This document shows, one piece after another, positions 32,801 through 43,069 of a DNA stretch of 64,000 bases. The position numbers and the translations under genes were made by a program. This DNA comes from Symsagittifera roscoffensis. Taxonomy: Eukaryota > Xenacoelomorpha > Acoela > Convolutidae. The stretch's first letter is position 1, and every line of letters begins with the position of its first letter. Below the pieces are notes generated by a model. It did no database searches. It saw only the letters and a list, made by a program, of their open reading frames with translations, and was not told where the DNA came from. Location of the stretch: positions 38,928,532 through 38,992,531 of the forward strand of contig NC_087064.1 of the NCBI RefSeq assembly GCF_963678635.1, in the 5' to 3' direction.

Positions 32801-35800
32801 TCTTTCATCGTAGGATGTATGAGTCATCCAGAAAAAGCTAGATCCTCAGGCTATCTCAAAATTTACTGACTTTTGAGACTTGAATATGAAAGCAAAAGCT
32901 GTCTAGAATCAAAAACCAACTGAAAAAAATCTTCATCCTTGGAGGTATGAGCAAGCTACATCTTCATGATATCTGGAAAAATTTTGTTTTTGGGATTTAT
33001 TCATGATGACAAAAATTGTTTATAATCACAAAACACCATTTAAGACTCCATAAACGTCACAATAGAGTGTATGATTCATCCAGAGCTATATTGTCACGCT
33101 AACTCAAAAATTATTGAATTTTGGACTTACTTATGTAGACAAAAATGTTTAGAATTAATACTTCACATCAATAAAAAAATTATGAAAATTGAAATTGTTT
33201 AGAATGAAAAAAAAACTTGAAAAAACTTATATTTCATCATAGAATGTATGAGTCATCCAGAAAAAGCTAAATCATCATTATATCTCGGAAATTATTGACT
33301 TTTGAGCCATGCTTATCAAGAGAAGAGTTGTCTAAAATCAAGAAACAAGGGGAAAAAATTGCCCTTGATGTATGAGTCATCCAGAAAAAGCTACATCATC
33401 ATGCTATATCGGAAACTATTGATTTTTGAGAATTAAGTAGGGAAAAAAATTGTGTTTAAAATCAAAAAAGAACTGAAAAAAATATCTTTCATCATAGGAT
33501 GTATGAGTCATCCAGAAAAAGCTAGATAGTGAAGCTATCTCAAATTTTACTGACTTTTGAGACTTGAATATGAAAGCAAAAGCTGTCTAGAATCAAAAAC
33601 CAACTGAAAAAAAATCTTCATCCTTGGAGGTATGAGCAAGCTACATCTTCATGATATCTGGAAAATTTTTGTTTTTGGGATTTATGTATGATGACAAAAA
33701 TTGTTTAGAATCAGAAAACAACATTTAAGACTTCATAAACGTCACAATAGAGTGTATGATTCATCCAGAGCTATATTGTCACGCTAACTCTAAAGTTATT
33801 GAATTTTGGACTTACTTATGAAGACAAAAAAGTTTAGAATCAATACTTCACATTTATAAAAAAAGATTATGAAAACTGAAATTGTTCAGAATAAATAAAA
33901 AACTTGAAACAAAAAACTTATGGTTCATCATAGAAAGTATGAGTCATCCAGAAAAAGCTAAACAATCATGCTATCTTGGAAAATCTTGACCTTTGAGAAT
34001 TGATTACTCAGAAAAAAAATGATTAGAATCAAAAACATCTGAAATTTTTTTTATCCACATCAAAGAACGGATGAGCCATCCAGAAAATTTTACTTCACCC
34101 TGCTATCTCGCAAATTATCAATTTTTGAGAATTGATTATGGAACAAAAATTGTTCAGAATCAAAAAAACTATTTCTGAAAAAAATGACCTTCATCATAGG
34201 ATGTATGAATCATTCAAAAAACTAAATCATCATGCTATCTCGGAAATTATCAACTTCTGGGACTTATTTATGAAAAAAATTGTTTAGAATAAAAAAACAA
34301 CTGAAAAAAATTATCTTTCTTCATAGGATGTATGAGTCATCCATAAAAAGCTAGATCGTCAGGCAATCTCGAAATTTACTGACTTTTGAGACTTGAATAT
34401 GAAAGCAAAAGCTGTCTAGAATCAAAAACCAACTGAAAAAAATCTTCATCCTTGGAGGTATGAGCAAGCTACATCTTCATGATATCTGGGAAAATTTGGT
34501 TTTTGGGATTTATTCATGATGACAAAAATTGTTTAGAATCACAAAACACCATTTAAGACTCCATAAACGTCACAATAGAGTGTATGATTCATCCAGAGCT
34601 ATATTGTCACGCTAACTCAAAAATTATTGAATTTTGGACTTACTTATGTAGACAAAAATGTTTAGAATTATTAATTCACATCAATAAAAAAATTATGAAA
34701 ATTGAAATTGTTTAGAATGAAAAAAAACTTGAAAAAAACTTATGGTTCACCATAGAATGTATGAGTCATCCAGAAAAAGCTAAATCATCATTATATCTCG
34801 GAAATTATTGACTTTTGAGCCATGCTTATCAAGAGAAGAGTTGTCTAAAATCAAGAAACAAGGGAAAAAAATTGCCCTTGATGTATGAGTCATCCAGAAA
34901 AAACTACATCATCATGCTATATCGAGAGCTTTCGAATTGGGAGACTTGATTTTGAAGACAAAAAAGATTAGATTCAAAAAACAACTGATTTTTTTTTATT
35001 TTCATAGGATGTTTGAGTCATGCAGAAAAGGGTACATCATCTTGCTATTTCGGAAACAATCGACTTCTGAGACTTGATTTTGATCACAAAAATTGTCTAG
35101 ATTCAAAAAACAACTAAAAAAACAGATCTTCATTATGCTTTTTTGGAAAATATTGACTGTTGAGACTCGATTATAAAGACAAAAACTGTTTAGAATCAAG
35201 AAACAAATGAAAAAAAAATTTTTTTCATCGGAAGATGTATGGGTCATCCAAAAAAATCTACATCATCATTCTATGTCGAAAAGTATTGGCTTTTGAGGCT
35301 CGATTATCAAGACAAAATTTGATTAGAATAAAAAAAAACATTTGAAAAAAAATTATCCTTCATCATAGGATATATGAGTCATCCAGAAAAAGCTACATCA
35401 TCTCACTATCTCAAAAACTATCGACTTTTGAGACTTGACTATGAAGACAAAAGCTGTCTAGAATCACAAACAAACTGACAAAGTATAATAATCTTAATCA
35501 TAGGATGTTTGAGTCATCCAGAAAAGTTACATTATCATGCTATAGCTGATAATAATCAACTTTTGAGACTTGATCATGAAGACAAAAGTTGTCTGGGATC
35601 AAAAAACAAAAAAAGCTTTTTTTTTCTTCAGAGGATGTATGGGTCATTCAGAAAAACCTACATCATCGTGCTATCTCGGAAATTGTTGACTTTTGAGGCT
35701 TGCTTATAAAGAAAAAAGTTGTTTAGAATCAAGTAACCACTGAAAAAAAAAAGTTGTGCTTCATCATAGGACGTATGAGTCATCCAGAAAAAGCTACATC

Positions 35801-37197
35801 ATCATGCTATCTCGAGAGTTTTTGAATTGGAAGACTTGATTTTGAAGACAAAAATGTTCAGATTCATAAAAAAAATTAATTTTATTTTCCATAGAATGTT
35901 TTAGTCATGCAGAAAAATATACGTCATCTTGCGAATTCGGAAACAATCGACTTCTGAGACTTGATTTTGATCACAAAAATTGTCTAGATTCAAAAGCAAC
36001 TAAAAAAATAGATCTTCATTTTGCTATTTCGGAAAAAATTGACTTCTGAGACTCGATTTTGAAGACAAAAACTATTTGGAATCAAAAAACAACCAAATTT
36101 TTTTTTCATCAGAGGATGTATGGGTCATCCAAAAAATTCTACATCATCATGCTATCTCGAAAACTATGGGCTTTTGTGGCTCGATTATGAAGACAAAATT
36201 TGTTTAGAATCGAAAAACAACTGAAAAAAAATTATCCTTCATCTTAGGATGTCTGAGTAACCCATAAAAAGCTCCATCTTCAGGCTATCTCGAAAACTAT
36301 CGCTTTCTGAGAGTTGAATAAGCAGACAAAAGTTAGTGAGCAGACAAGAGAATCAGAAACAAAAACAAAAAAAAAGTAATTTTAATCATAAGATGTGTCA
36401 GTCATCCAGAGAAAGCTACATCATCTCATTATGTCGAAAACTATCGGTTTTGAGACTTGAATATGAAAACAAAGCTGTCTAGAATCACAAACCAACTGAA
36501 AAAAAAATAATCATAATCGTAGGATGTATGATTCATCCAGAAAAAATTAACCTTATCATGCTATCTCGAAAAATATCGACATTTGAGACTTGATCACGAA
36601 GACAAAAGTGATTTAGAATCAGGAAACAACTTAAAAAAATTGTACTTCATCATAGGATGTATGAGTTGTCCAGAAAAAGCAACATTATCTTGCTATCTCG
36701 AAAACTATGGCTTTTTCAGACTTGAATAAGAAGACAAAAATATTTAGATTAAAAAAAATACAAAAAAAAAAATCTTCATCAGAGCATGTATGGGTCATCC
36801 AGAAAAACTAACATCATCATGTATCTCGGAAATTTTTGACTTTTGAAAACAGAAGTTGTTTAGAATCAAAGAACAACTGAAAAAAATTATCCTTCATCAT
36901 AGGATGTATGAGTCATCCAGAAAAAGCTACATCATCAAATTATCTTAAGAAAATTGCTTTTTGAAACTTAAATAAGAAAACAAAATTTGATTACATTAAA
37001 AAAATTAATCTTCATCATAGGATGTATGAGTCATTCAGAAAAACATCTACATCATATTGCTATCTCGGAACTTATCGACTTTTGAGAATTGATCATGAAG
37101 ACAAAAGTAATAAAGTTTTTTAGCTTCACCATAGGATGTTGCAGTCATCCAGAAAAGCTACATTATCTCGCTAGACTTGATTATGAAAACAAAAATT
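26820..37197 (+). repeat. Long plus-orientation monomer array with higher-order units
   Basis: Tandem monomers of about 120-135 bp carrying GGATGTATGAGTCATCCAGA, ATCATCATGCTATCTCGG and GACTTGAATATGAAAGCAAA. Distinct monomer types recur in fixed order. Measured from the type with AGCTAGATCG, successive starts are 28,189, 29,062, 30,021, 30,980, 31,856, 32,819, 33,503 and 34,332. That gives higher-order units of about 684-963 bp differing by whole or partial monomers. The last 2.2 kb (35-37.2 kb) is more diverged, consistent with an older array edge. Each monomer reads open for about 34 codons in one frame, but this is not taken as coding. Confidence 0.92.
29628..31545 (+). repeat. Recent duplication of one 959 bp higher-order unit
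   Basis: The stretch starting GAGCAATCCAGAAAATTTTA at 29,631 recurs at 30,590 with no visible difference over several hundred bases. In copy 2 of the large duplication only one such unit exists (43,677). It is a local gain in copy 1 or loss in copy 2. Confidence 0.85.
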
Positions 37198-38527
37198 GTA
37201 ACGGTTTGTGTTTCGGGCGCGTAAATTTGAATTTGAACTAATTTACCGCCAAAACTTGAAATATACTGAAGTAGTCCGCATTTTTGTACATTGCTGAAAA
37301 AGTATTGGTTGACGTAGCTTGATTAACGTGATTTTTTAAGACAATTTTAATAAAGATCTTAAAACTCAATTAAAAATGACTGGATCAGAGTTACGTGATC
37401 ACGGAAATGATTTCAAAATTGTTTACTTAGCTTTGAGTTTCACATTTGAAACGGTATGTTTTCTTGAAGTACGTAATTTTTCGAATTTAGGAATTTAGGT
37501 TGAACATGTCTTGATACGCAGTACTTTGCTTGAGCACCAATTTTTGATTTAAAATTGTCAAAAGACTTATTCAATTACAGAGAGATTCGTATAGCCATCT
37601 AATTGTTTTTTATTTTTAATTTTTTATAAAGCTTCAACTTTCATATTGTTTACTGGATATATTGGAGGGATTTGAAAGTTCCAGGTTTAAAGTTTCTGTG
37701 AGGCTGGAATCTATAATCTAGGAAGTTTCATCAAAAGTACACTATAATAGCAAAGATGGTTTTGTTGTTTTAAGAAGGAGTAAGGATTTTAGAGTTTTCC
37801 TCCGAAACTATTGAAAAATCTAGCCATTTTCACAAGCAAAATACGTGAAATTACGTATGGATTGTCTATAAGGGTTTTTGCTACAAATTTTCAACTACTA
37901 CCATTTTTCCAGTATAAAAATCCCATTTTCTTTAATGATGCAAAAAATATAAAAAATTGCTACCCTTTTGGGCTTGAAGTGTTGGTCTATACAAAAAATT
38001 GCGTTACGCGTTCTGAACCCTTGCTAAACAATGCGTGGCTCGGTGAGAGTAGCAATATGAGTGGTCTGAGGCCATTTTTTGGACCTCGTAACAAAAAGTT
38101 AGAAAATTGGCATAGGATGAGGTTTTTTCAAAAAGTCAACTCTATTTCTCTTCAATGGACGGTCTGAACAAATTCGTGCGATGTATCAAAGTGCTTCTCT
38201 CAACCAATGTATACTTTTTTTTTAGAAATTCAAAGACTATAGGATTTCAAGTTTCCGAGTGAAATTTTCAGATATTTTTCCGAGATTTGAAACTTCTAAC
38301 TTTTTTTTAATTATTGATTAACGAACTTTGCTTGTCCTTCATTATGCTCTCCTTGTCCTAGCAACATTATAATAGTAGCATTAAGAGGCAGATAATTTCA
38401 ATTAAGAAACTGTTCATACACAATAAAACCAAATGAAAGCTATTAAAACTCACTCTCAGTTTCAACATTAATTATATACACAATTTCATAATATGAAAAT
38501 CAATCAATCTCAATCTCGATTCCCTAG

Positions 38528-39160
38528 TTAAATAAGATCCCAATACTCATGCGGTTTTTCAAGTGTTGTCAACTTTTGCTTTTTCTTTGGCGCTAGACAT
38601 AGATAAGGAGTCAAGTTTACCATGTGATTACCTACTGTCGCTTGGGGGGTGCGCGTTGGAGTTGAAGATTCTGGTTCATCAAGCCGGTGAAACTGTAGGA
38701 GGAGGATAAAAATTCTGGGTAACTAATAATGGTGACTCAATCTGTTCCATTCCCCATAAACGATCTAAAATTTAATCTCTTCGAAGTATTTTAACTGGTT
38801 TTCACACATCGGAGTAACGTCACAATCGTATTTATACAAAATTTTTAGCTGGTTTTGATAAAGTTGAAATATCAATCTGAAGAGGAAGAGGCTCGCCAGG
38901 ATCATTATATTTACCGGAATTTGTGAGGTAACTCAAATACTTCATTTTCAGTTCTTCGTCTTCCTTTGACATTTTTAAGGAAAGTTTACTGAATAAATCA
39001 TAAAAAAAATTTTGGGAATCATAATGTGATTTATACAAGTCCATTCATCAGAGTTGAAACTTTTTTCTTCGTCAATTTTTACAACAAATATACCGTAAAC
39101 GGTTTCATAAAAAATGGTTTTTTCCTGATTCGAATATCCGGCAAAAATATAACAAGGCAT
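38528..39160 (-). pseudogene. Core gene a, decayed, unrecognised
   Basis: Minus-strand coding-like stretch spread over several frames. It opens with MPCYIFAGYSNQEKTIFYET at 39,160, shifts near 39,030 to a frame containing KMSKEDEELKMKYLSYL and DPGEPLPLQIDISTL, and continues as YDCDVTPMCENQLKYFEE to a TAA. The last part, in another frame, reads PESSTPTRTP and PKKKQKLTTLEKPHEYWD before TAA at 38,530-38,528. Composition is clearly protein-like, hydrophilic and lysine-rich, without membrane segments. Two or more frameshifts and a stop break it. No family recognised. The single-gene reading is inferred from collinearity. Confidence 0.45.
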
Positions 39161-39647
39161 TTTTTGAAGAAAATTCAGAAGGAAATAGTCAACGTAACGC
39201 GGAAAGAGAAGAAAATGAAAATTGAAAATTCCTCAGGATATTGAAAAAGGGTTTGCTCTTTTAAAAATAGAAACATTGGGACCTCCTATGTATTTTCTTA
39301 TCAGTATACAAAGAGAAGTTGTGTAGTTTTTGTATGTTACATTGGACGGTATACCATGTTTATCTTTTTTCTCGATGGCCAGTTTGAAAAATGCAAATGG
39401 CTAGTTTGAAACACTACCTTTACATTGTGGCCTTTGACGGTCATTAAATTTCTTATGATTTGCACATGCTCAAAAAACTAATCCACTTGAACCAAATTGC
39501 AATTGAAAACGTATGCGATATCAAGTACATTTGTGCTTATGTTAAAATAGATACAACGCTTTCTTTTGCAAACATCTACAATCAATTCAAACCATTTCAT
39601 ACTATTTAATTTTAAAATCAAATTGCTTTGAAATTTTTTTTGTTACA

Positions 39648-40377
39648 ATGAATAAAACGAAAACAAACAACCCAGAAACTGCAGATAAAGAATTTGGCGA
39701 TTGCATTTTTGATATTTCGGAAAACAGTAAAAGATTAGTGCGTGCTACATTGAAAACATATGACCAAAGGGGAACTTATGTATTGTTGAAAGTTTTCAAA
39801 AAGCAACTGAAGACGCTGAATGTGATTGTGTACAACGACTTTCCTTAACCAACGAAGAATTTTCAAAATTACTAAAATCGGGAAAGTCAATCCGAGCGCA
39901 AACAAAGAAATTTCTGATACTGCTGAAAACAAAGATAAACCACAGTCTAATTATAAACGTGCCAGGAAATCTCAATTTTCCTCAAACACAAAGAATTTTA
40001 AACACGAATCGAAATAATTTCTCTTCATAAAATGGCAGAAGCTATTTTCGAAGTTGTTTTACCTGATTATTTCAAAAAACTTCAACGTAATTTCAAATTT
40101 GTTTAACTGAAAAAAATCCTAATTTATCTACTTTCAAAAATTATGCTTTAGGAAGTCACTTCAAATCTGAGTATTGCGTTTTTTGGTTGAAATTGAAAAA
40201 GAATCCCATTACCATATATTGATTCAAGTAGATTCAGAGGAACAATTAAACCAACTTTTTCCTTCCCAAAAATGTTTCAGTGTTTCTTGTATTTTCACTT
40301 GCTTCAAACATTTAGTTTCTCCTGCTAAAGATGTCAAGATGTCAAGTTATTTGACAAACTTAAGCTAGCTCTCACTT
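39648..40377 (+). pseudogene. Core gene b, decayed, hydrophilic; overlaps inverted repeat
   Basis: Plus-strand remnant. The first frame begins MNKTKTNNPETADKEFGDCI at 39,648. Coding character then moves through other frames (EDAECDCV, LTNEEFSKLLKSG, ENKDKPQSNYKRARKSQFSS) to TAA at 40,014-40,016. A second start, MAEAIFEVVLPDYFKKLQRN, follows at 40,032 after 15 bases, shifts frame after 24 codons, and continues (SEYCVFWLKLKKNP) into the outer inverted-repeat arm. The layout suggests two adjacent genes read in the same direction; the second is the likely 5' end of the gene whose remainder lies on the opposite strand at 41.3-42.2 kb. Functions unknown, no known domain seen. All frames are broken. 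Confidence 0.45.
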
Positions 40378-40558
40378 AATCAGCACAACCTGTTGCAGCC
40401 AAGCTCGATTTGTTAGATTTCAATGCAATCAAAAAACGTTTACCCAACTTACTGCTTTCTGCAACATCATCTAACAAACAAACTTCACCAAATCAAAACG
40501 TCTGCCAAAAGTCTCCTGCAGTTGTGGGACAGAAACAAATTGATAATACAGTTACGCC
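40121..40558 (+). repeat. Outer inverted-repeat arm A, core 1
   Basis: From AATTTATCTACTTTC to GATAATACAGTTACGCC. The reverse complement, with scattered differences, is at 41,809-42,235. It encodes on the plus strand the same protein part (RLPNLLLSATSSNKQTSPNQ) that arm A' encodes on the minus strand. Confidence 0.85.
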
Positions 40559-40571
40559 AAAGTTGTTTCAT

Positions 40572-40645
40572 TTGTTGGATTGTTGAGTGCAAATTATGTT
40601 AACCCAAAGAAAGAAAACTAAAATTTTGTTTTTAAACCGTCCCAT
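40572..40645 (+). repeat. Inner inverted-repeat arm b, core 1
   Basis: From TTGTTGGATTGTTGAGTG to AAACCGTCCCAT. The reverse complement is at 41,157-41,230. The pair brackets core gene c. Confidence 0.8.
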
Positions 40646-41169
40646 TAATTCAGATATTGAGGAAATTAAATGCGACAAGAAACCTTTCATAATCAAATAA
40701 CTTTCTGTTTGCTCTGCTAAAACAATTGGTACAATTCATTTTCTGCCACCACTTCCATTTAATACTTTATCGAAAGAAGAGAAAAAAGCTTAAAACTGGG
40801 TATCTAAATTTCTGCATGGGCTTCCTTGGGACGAAGGTGAATACCCTCACTCATTCTTGGATCAAATTTGTGACAGCATTCGTTTGAGAAACCCAAACGC
40901 AATTTTTTGCTAAAGGTACACAAAAATCAGTTTTATTAGCTGAGTTTTTGAAATTACCCGTGACCAATTTAGAAGAAATTGGCTGCCCAAAGATTGAACA
41001 GATATTGGGCCAAGAAAAACAAATTTGCAAAGGACATTCTCTTTTACTTCCTTCGCATCAATTATTAAAGCATTGTACCTGTAGAAAATCCAATTTTTTT
41101 TCGATTGGATACAAAATGAATTTTTCAATGATGCAAACAACCTTATCTCTAAAAAAATGGGACGGTTGA
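40596..41169 (+). pseudogene. Core gene c, broken, with conserved-looking motifs
   Basis: Plus-strand frame starting MLTQRKKTKILFLNRPINSD at 40,596. It stays in one frame through FLPPLPFNTLSKEEKKA and FLHGLPWDEGEYPHSFLDQI with two internal TAA stops. A third TAA (about 40,908) is followed by a shift into a frame reading LLAEFLKLPVTNLEEIGCPK, then a histidine/cysteine cluster (LLPSHQLLKHCTCRKSNF) and a stop at 41,167-41,169. The order HG-PWDEGE-YP, PVxNLEExGCPK, H..H.CxCR looks like a conserved enzyme or nucleic-acid-binding fold. I have an impression of similar proteins in animal mobile-element-rich genomes but cannot name the family. It lies between the two inner inverted-repeat arms, and its start and end fall inside them. 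The gene is dead in both copies. Confidence 0.5.
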
Positions 41170-41230
41170 AAAACAAACTTTTAGTTTTCTTTCTTTGGGT
41201 TAAGATGACTTACACTCAACATTCCAACAA
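41157..41230 (-). repeat. Inner inverted-repeat arm b', core 1
   Basis: Reverse complement of 40,572-40,645 (ATGGGACGGTTGAAAAAC to ACTCAACATTCCAACAA). Confidence 0.8.
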
Positions 41231-41292
41231 AAGAAACATATTTAGTTTGAATGCTTTAAGAAAGAAGCAAAACGCAACACCTGTCACGTGAC

Positions 41293-42100
41293 CTAGATAA
41301 CATTTTTTATTGGACAAGGCAAAACATATGTGTACCCAGGTTCGGCATTATTTTTTTCTTGCAAATATCCTGCTGCGTCATGCAATATTGCATGTAATCT
41401 AAGAAAATTGAACTGTTTCAAGTGTTTGTCGAGCGACGAATTGTCTATTCCAATTAAACCACCATGTGGTCTGTTTTCCAAATCAAAATCCAAGTTAATA
41501 TCAGCATCCAAATACAAGTAAGTGGTTAAAAAATACTGAAATCTGACTGATTTGTCTGGGTACTGCGTTTTTATGTCTTTAAAAACTTCATGAGTATTCT
41601 CATCATTATCTACAGATCAAATTTTCTATAACCACTTGTTAAAATATCCATTATTTTACAAACAGCGGCAGAATGGGGTCCATTAATTAAATTTTCCAAT
41701 CTTTTCTAAGTTTCTGTGTTCATCTCATCTGTTTGATCATGTCTGCTCTCTGTGTGTTTCTTTGAAACTGCAGTCGAAATTTTTGCGGACTTGTCGATGA
41801 TGCAGCAGGCGTAACTGCATGATCAATTTGTTTCTGTCCCCCAACTGCAGCAGACTTTTTGCAGACGTTTTGATTTGGTGAAGTTTGTTTGTTAGATGAT
41901 GTTGCAGAAAGCAGTAAGTTGGGTAAACGTTTTTTGAAATCTAACAAATCGAGATTGGCTGCAACAGGTTTTGCTGAATAAGTGAGAGCTAGTTTAAGTT
42001 TGTCAAATAACTTGACATCTTGACATCTTTAGCAGGAGAAACTAAGTGTTTGAAGCAAGTGAAAATACAAGGAATACTGAAACTTTTTTGGGAAGGAAAA
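41293..42100 (-). pseudogene. Core gene d, decayed, unrecognised
   Basis: Minus-strand gene remnant read from arm A' inward. The frame 41,947-41,720 opens with RLPNLLLSATSSNKQTSPNQ and an alanine/serine-rich segment. A shift and a stop follow (near 41,715). The next pieces read LINGPHSAAVCKIMDILTSG, then NTHEVFKDIKTQYPDKSVRF, then frame 41,517-41,293 with DADINLDFDLENRPHGGLIG, LKQFNFLRLHAILHDAAGYL and EPGYTYVLPCP. The C-terminal part is well ordered and looks like a structured domain rather than low complexity. No family is recognised; a structural or enzymatic protein of a DNA transposon or endogenous virus is possible. Its 5' part is duplicated in inverted orientation as arm A. In copy 2 an extra T alters the last codons. 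Confidence 0.5.
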
Positions 42101-42235
42101 AGTTGGTTTAATTAATCTTCTGAATCTACTTGAATCAAATATGGTAATGGGATAGTTTTTCAATTTCAACCAAAAGGGCAATATTCAGATTTGAAGTGGC
42201 TTCCTTAAGCATGTTTTTTTTGAAGTAGATAAATT
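41809..42235 (-). repeat. Outer inverted-repeat arm A', core 1
   Basis: Reverse complement of 40,121-40,558. It ends GAAGTAGATAAATT, immediately before the inverse-orientation monomer array. Confidence 0.85.
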
Positions 42236-43069
42236 ATTAACTTTTCTGGATGTTTCAAATATACTATGATGAAAATTGAAAATCGTTTTTAGTTGTTTTT
42301 TGATTCTAAAGAATTTCTGTCTTCTTATTCAGGTGTCAAATCTCAATAATTTCCAAGCTGGCCTGATAATGTAACTTTTTCTGGATGACTCATACATCCT
42401 ATGACGAAGATAGTTTTCGCAGCTGTTTTTTGATTCTAAACACTTTTTGTCTTCATAATCAAGTCTCAAAAGACAATAATTTCCGTGATAGCATGTTGAT
42501 GTACCTTTTTCTGGATGACTCATACATCCTATAATGAAGGTCATTTTTTTCGATTCTCAACAGTCAATAGTTTGCGAGAAAGCATGATGATGTAGCTTTT
42601 TCTGAATGACTCAAACTTCCTATGATGAAGGTCATTTTTTTTCCCGAAATTGTTTTTTGATTCTGAACAATTTTTGTTCCATGAACAATTCTCAAAAATC
42701 TACAGTTTGCGAGATAGCAGGGTGGAGTAAATTTTTCTGGATGACTCATCCATATTTTGATATGGAAAAAAAAACATTTCAGTTGTTTTTTTGATTGTAA
42801 ACATCTTCCTTTTTTAGTATCAAGTCTCAAAAGTCAATATTTTCCGAGATAGCATGATGATGTAGCTTTTCTGGGTGACTCATACATCCTATGATAGAGA
42901 TGAAAAAAAATTCAGTTGGTTTTTTCTTTCTAAATAATCTTTGTCTTCATAATCAAGTTTCAGATTTCAATAGTTTCCGAGATAGCCTGTTGATGTAGCT
43001 TTTTCTGGTTGACTCATACATCCTATGTTAAAGACGAAAGAAAAAATTCAGTTGTTTTTTTATTCTAAA
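42236..43069 (-). repeat. Inverse-orientation monomer array next to core 1
   Basis: Monomers of the same family as on the left side, but reverse-complemented (TTTTCTGGATGACTCATACA, TCCGAGATAGCATGATGATG, TGTTTTTTGATTCTAAAC). Only about 0.83 kb is present before the abrupt switch to plus orientation at 43,066-43,070. Confidence 0.92.

Larger units (their letters stand above)
37198..42235. mobile_element. Core 1 of the array-flanked element
   Basis: A 5.04 kb non-array core lies between a plus-orientation monomer array on its left and an inverse-orientation array of the same monomer family on its right. The arrangement matches a giant foldback-type element: satellite-like inverted ends around a gene-bearing centre (known small analogues are Drosophila FB and Galileo, whose ends contain tandem repeats). 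The core contains four decayed genes in both orientations and nested inverted repeats (40,121-42,235). The first 1.3 kb (37,198-38,527) has no supported gene. A 118-codon frame at 37,811-38,167 is open in both copies but unrecognised. No target-site duplication can be defined, because the outer ends of the arrays are themselves rearranged. Confidence 0.6.
29017..43069 (+). repeat. Tandem segmental duplication, copy 1 (~14.05 kb)
   Basis: Comprises part of the plus array, the 5.0 kb core and the minus-orientation array. It is repeated from 43,070 with an offset that falls from 14,049 at the left edge to about 13,091-13,102 further right, because copy 1 carries one extra 959 bp higher-order unit. 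Differences are scattered single bases and a few indels, about 1% by eye. This is either a genuine recent tandem duplication or an assembly/haplotype duplicate. Confidence 0.88.

Noticed and set aside
26820-37197. CRISPR array
   Set aside because: Monomers are contiguous, of about 125 bp, without constant short repeats separated by unique spacers, and the DNA is eukaryotic.
40596-41169. Alternative genetic code, because core gene c is broken only by TAA before its frameshift
   Set aside because: True frameshifts occur in this and the neighbouring genes, and TAG and TGA stops break other genes. Ordinary decay explains it.
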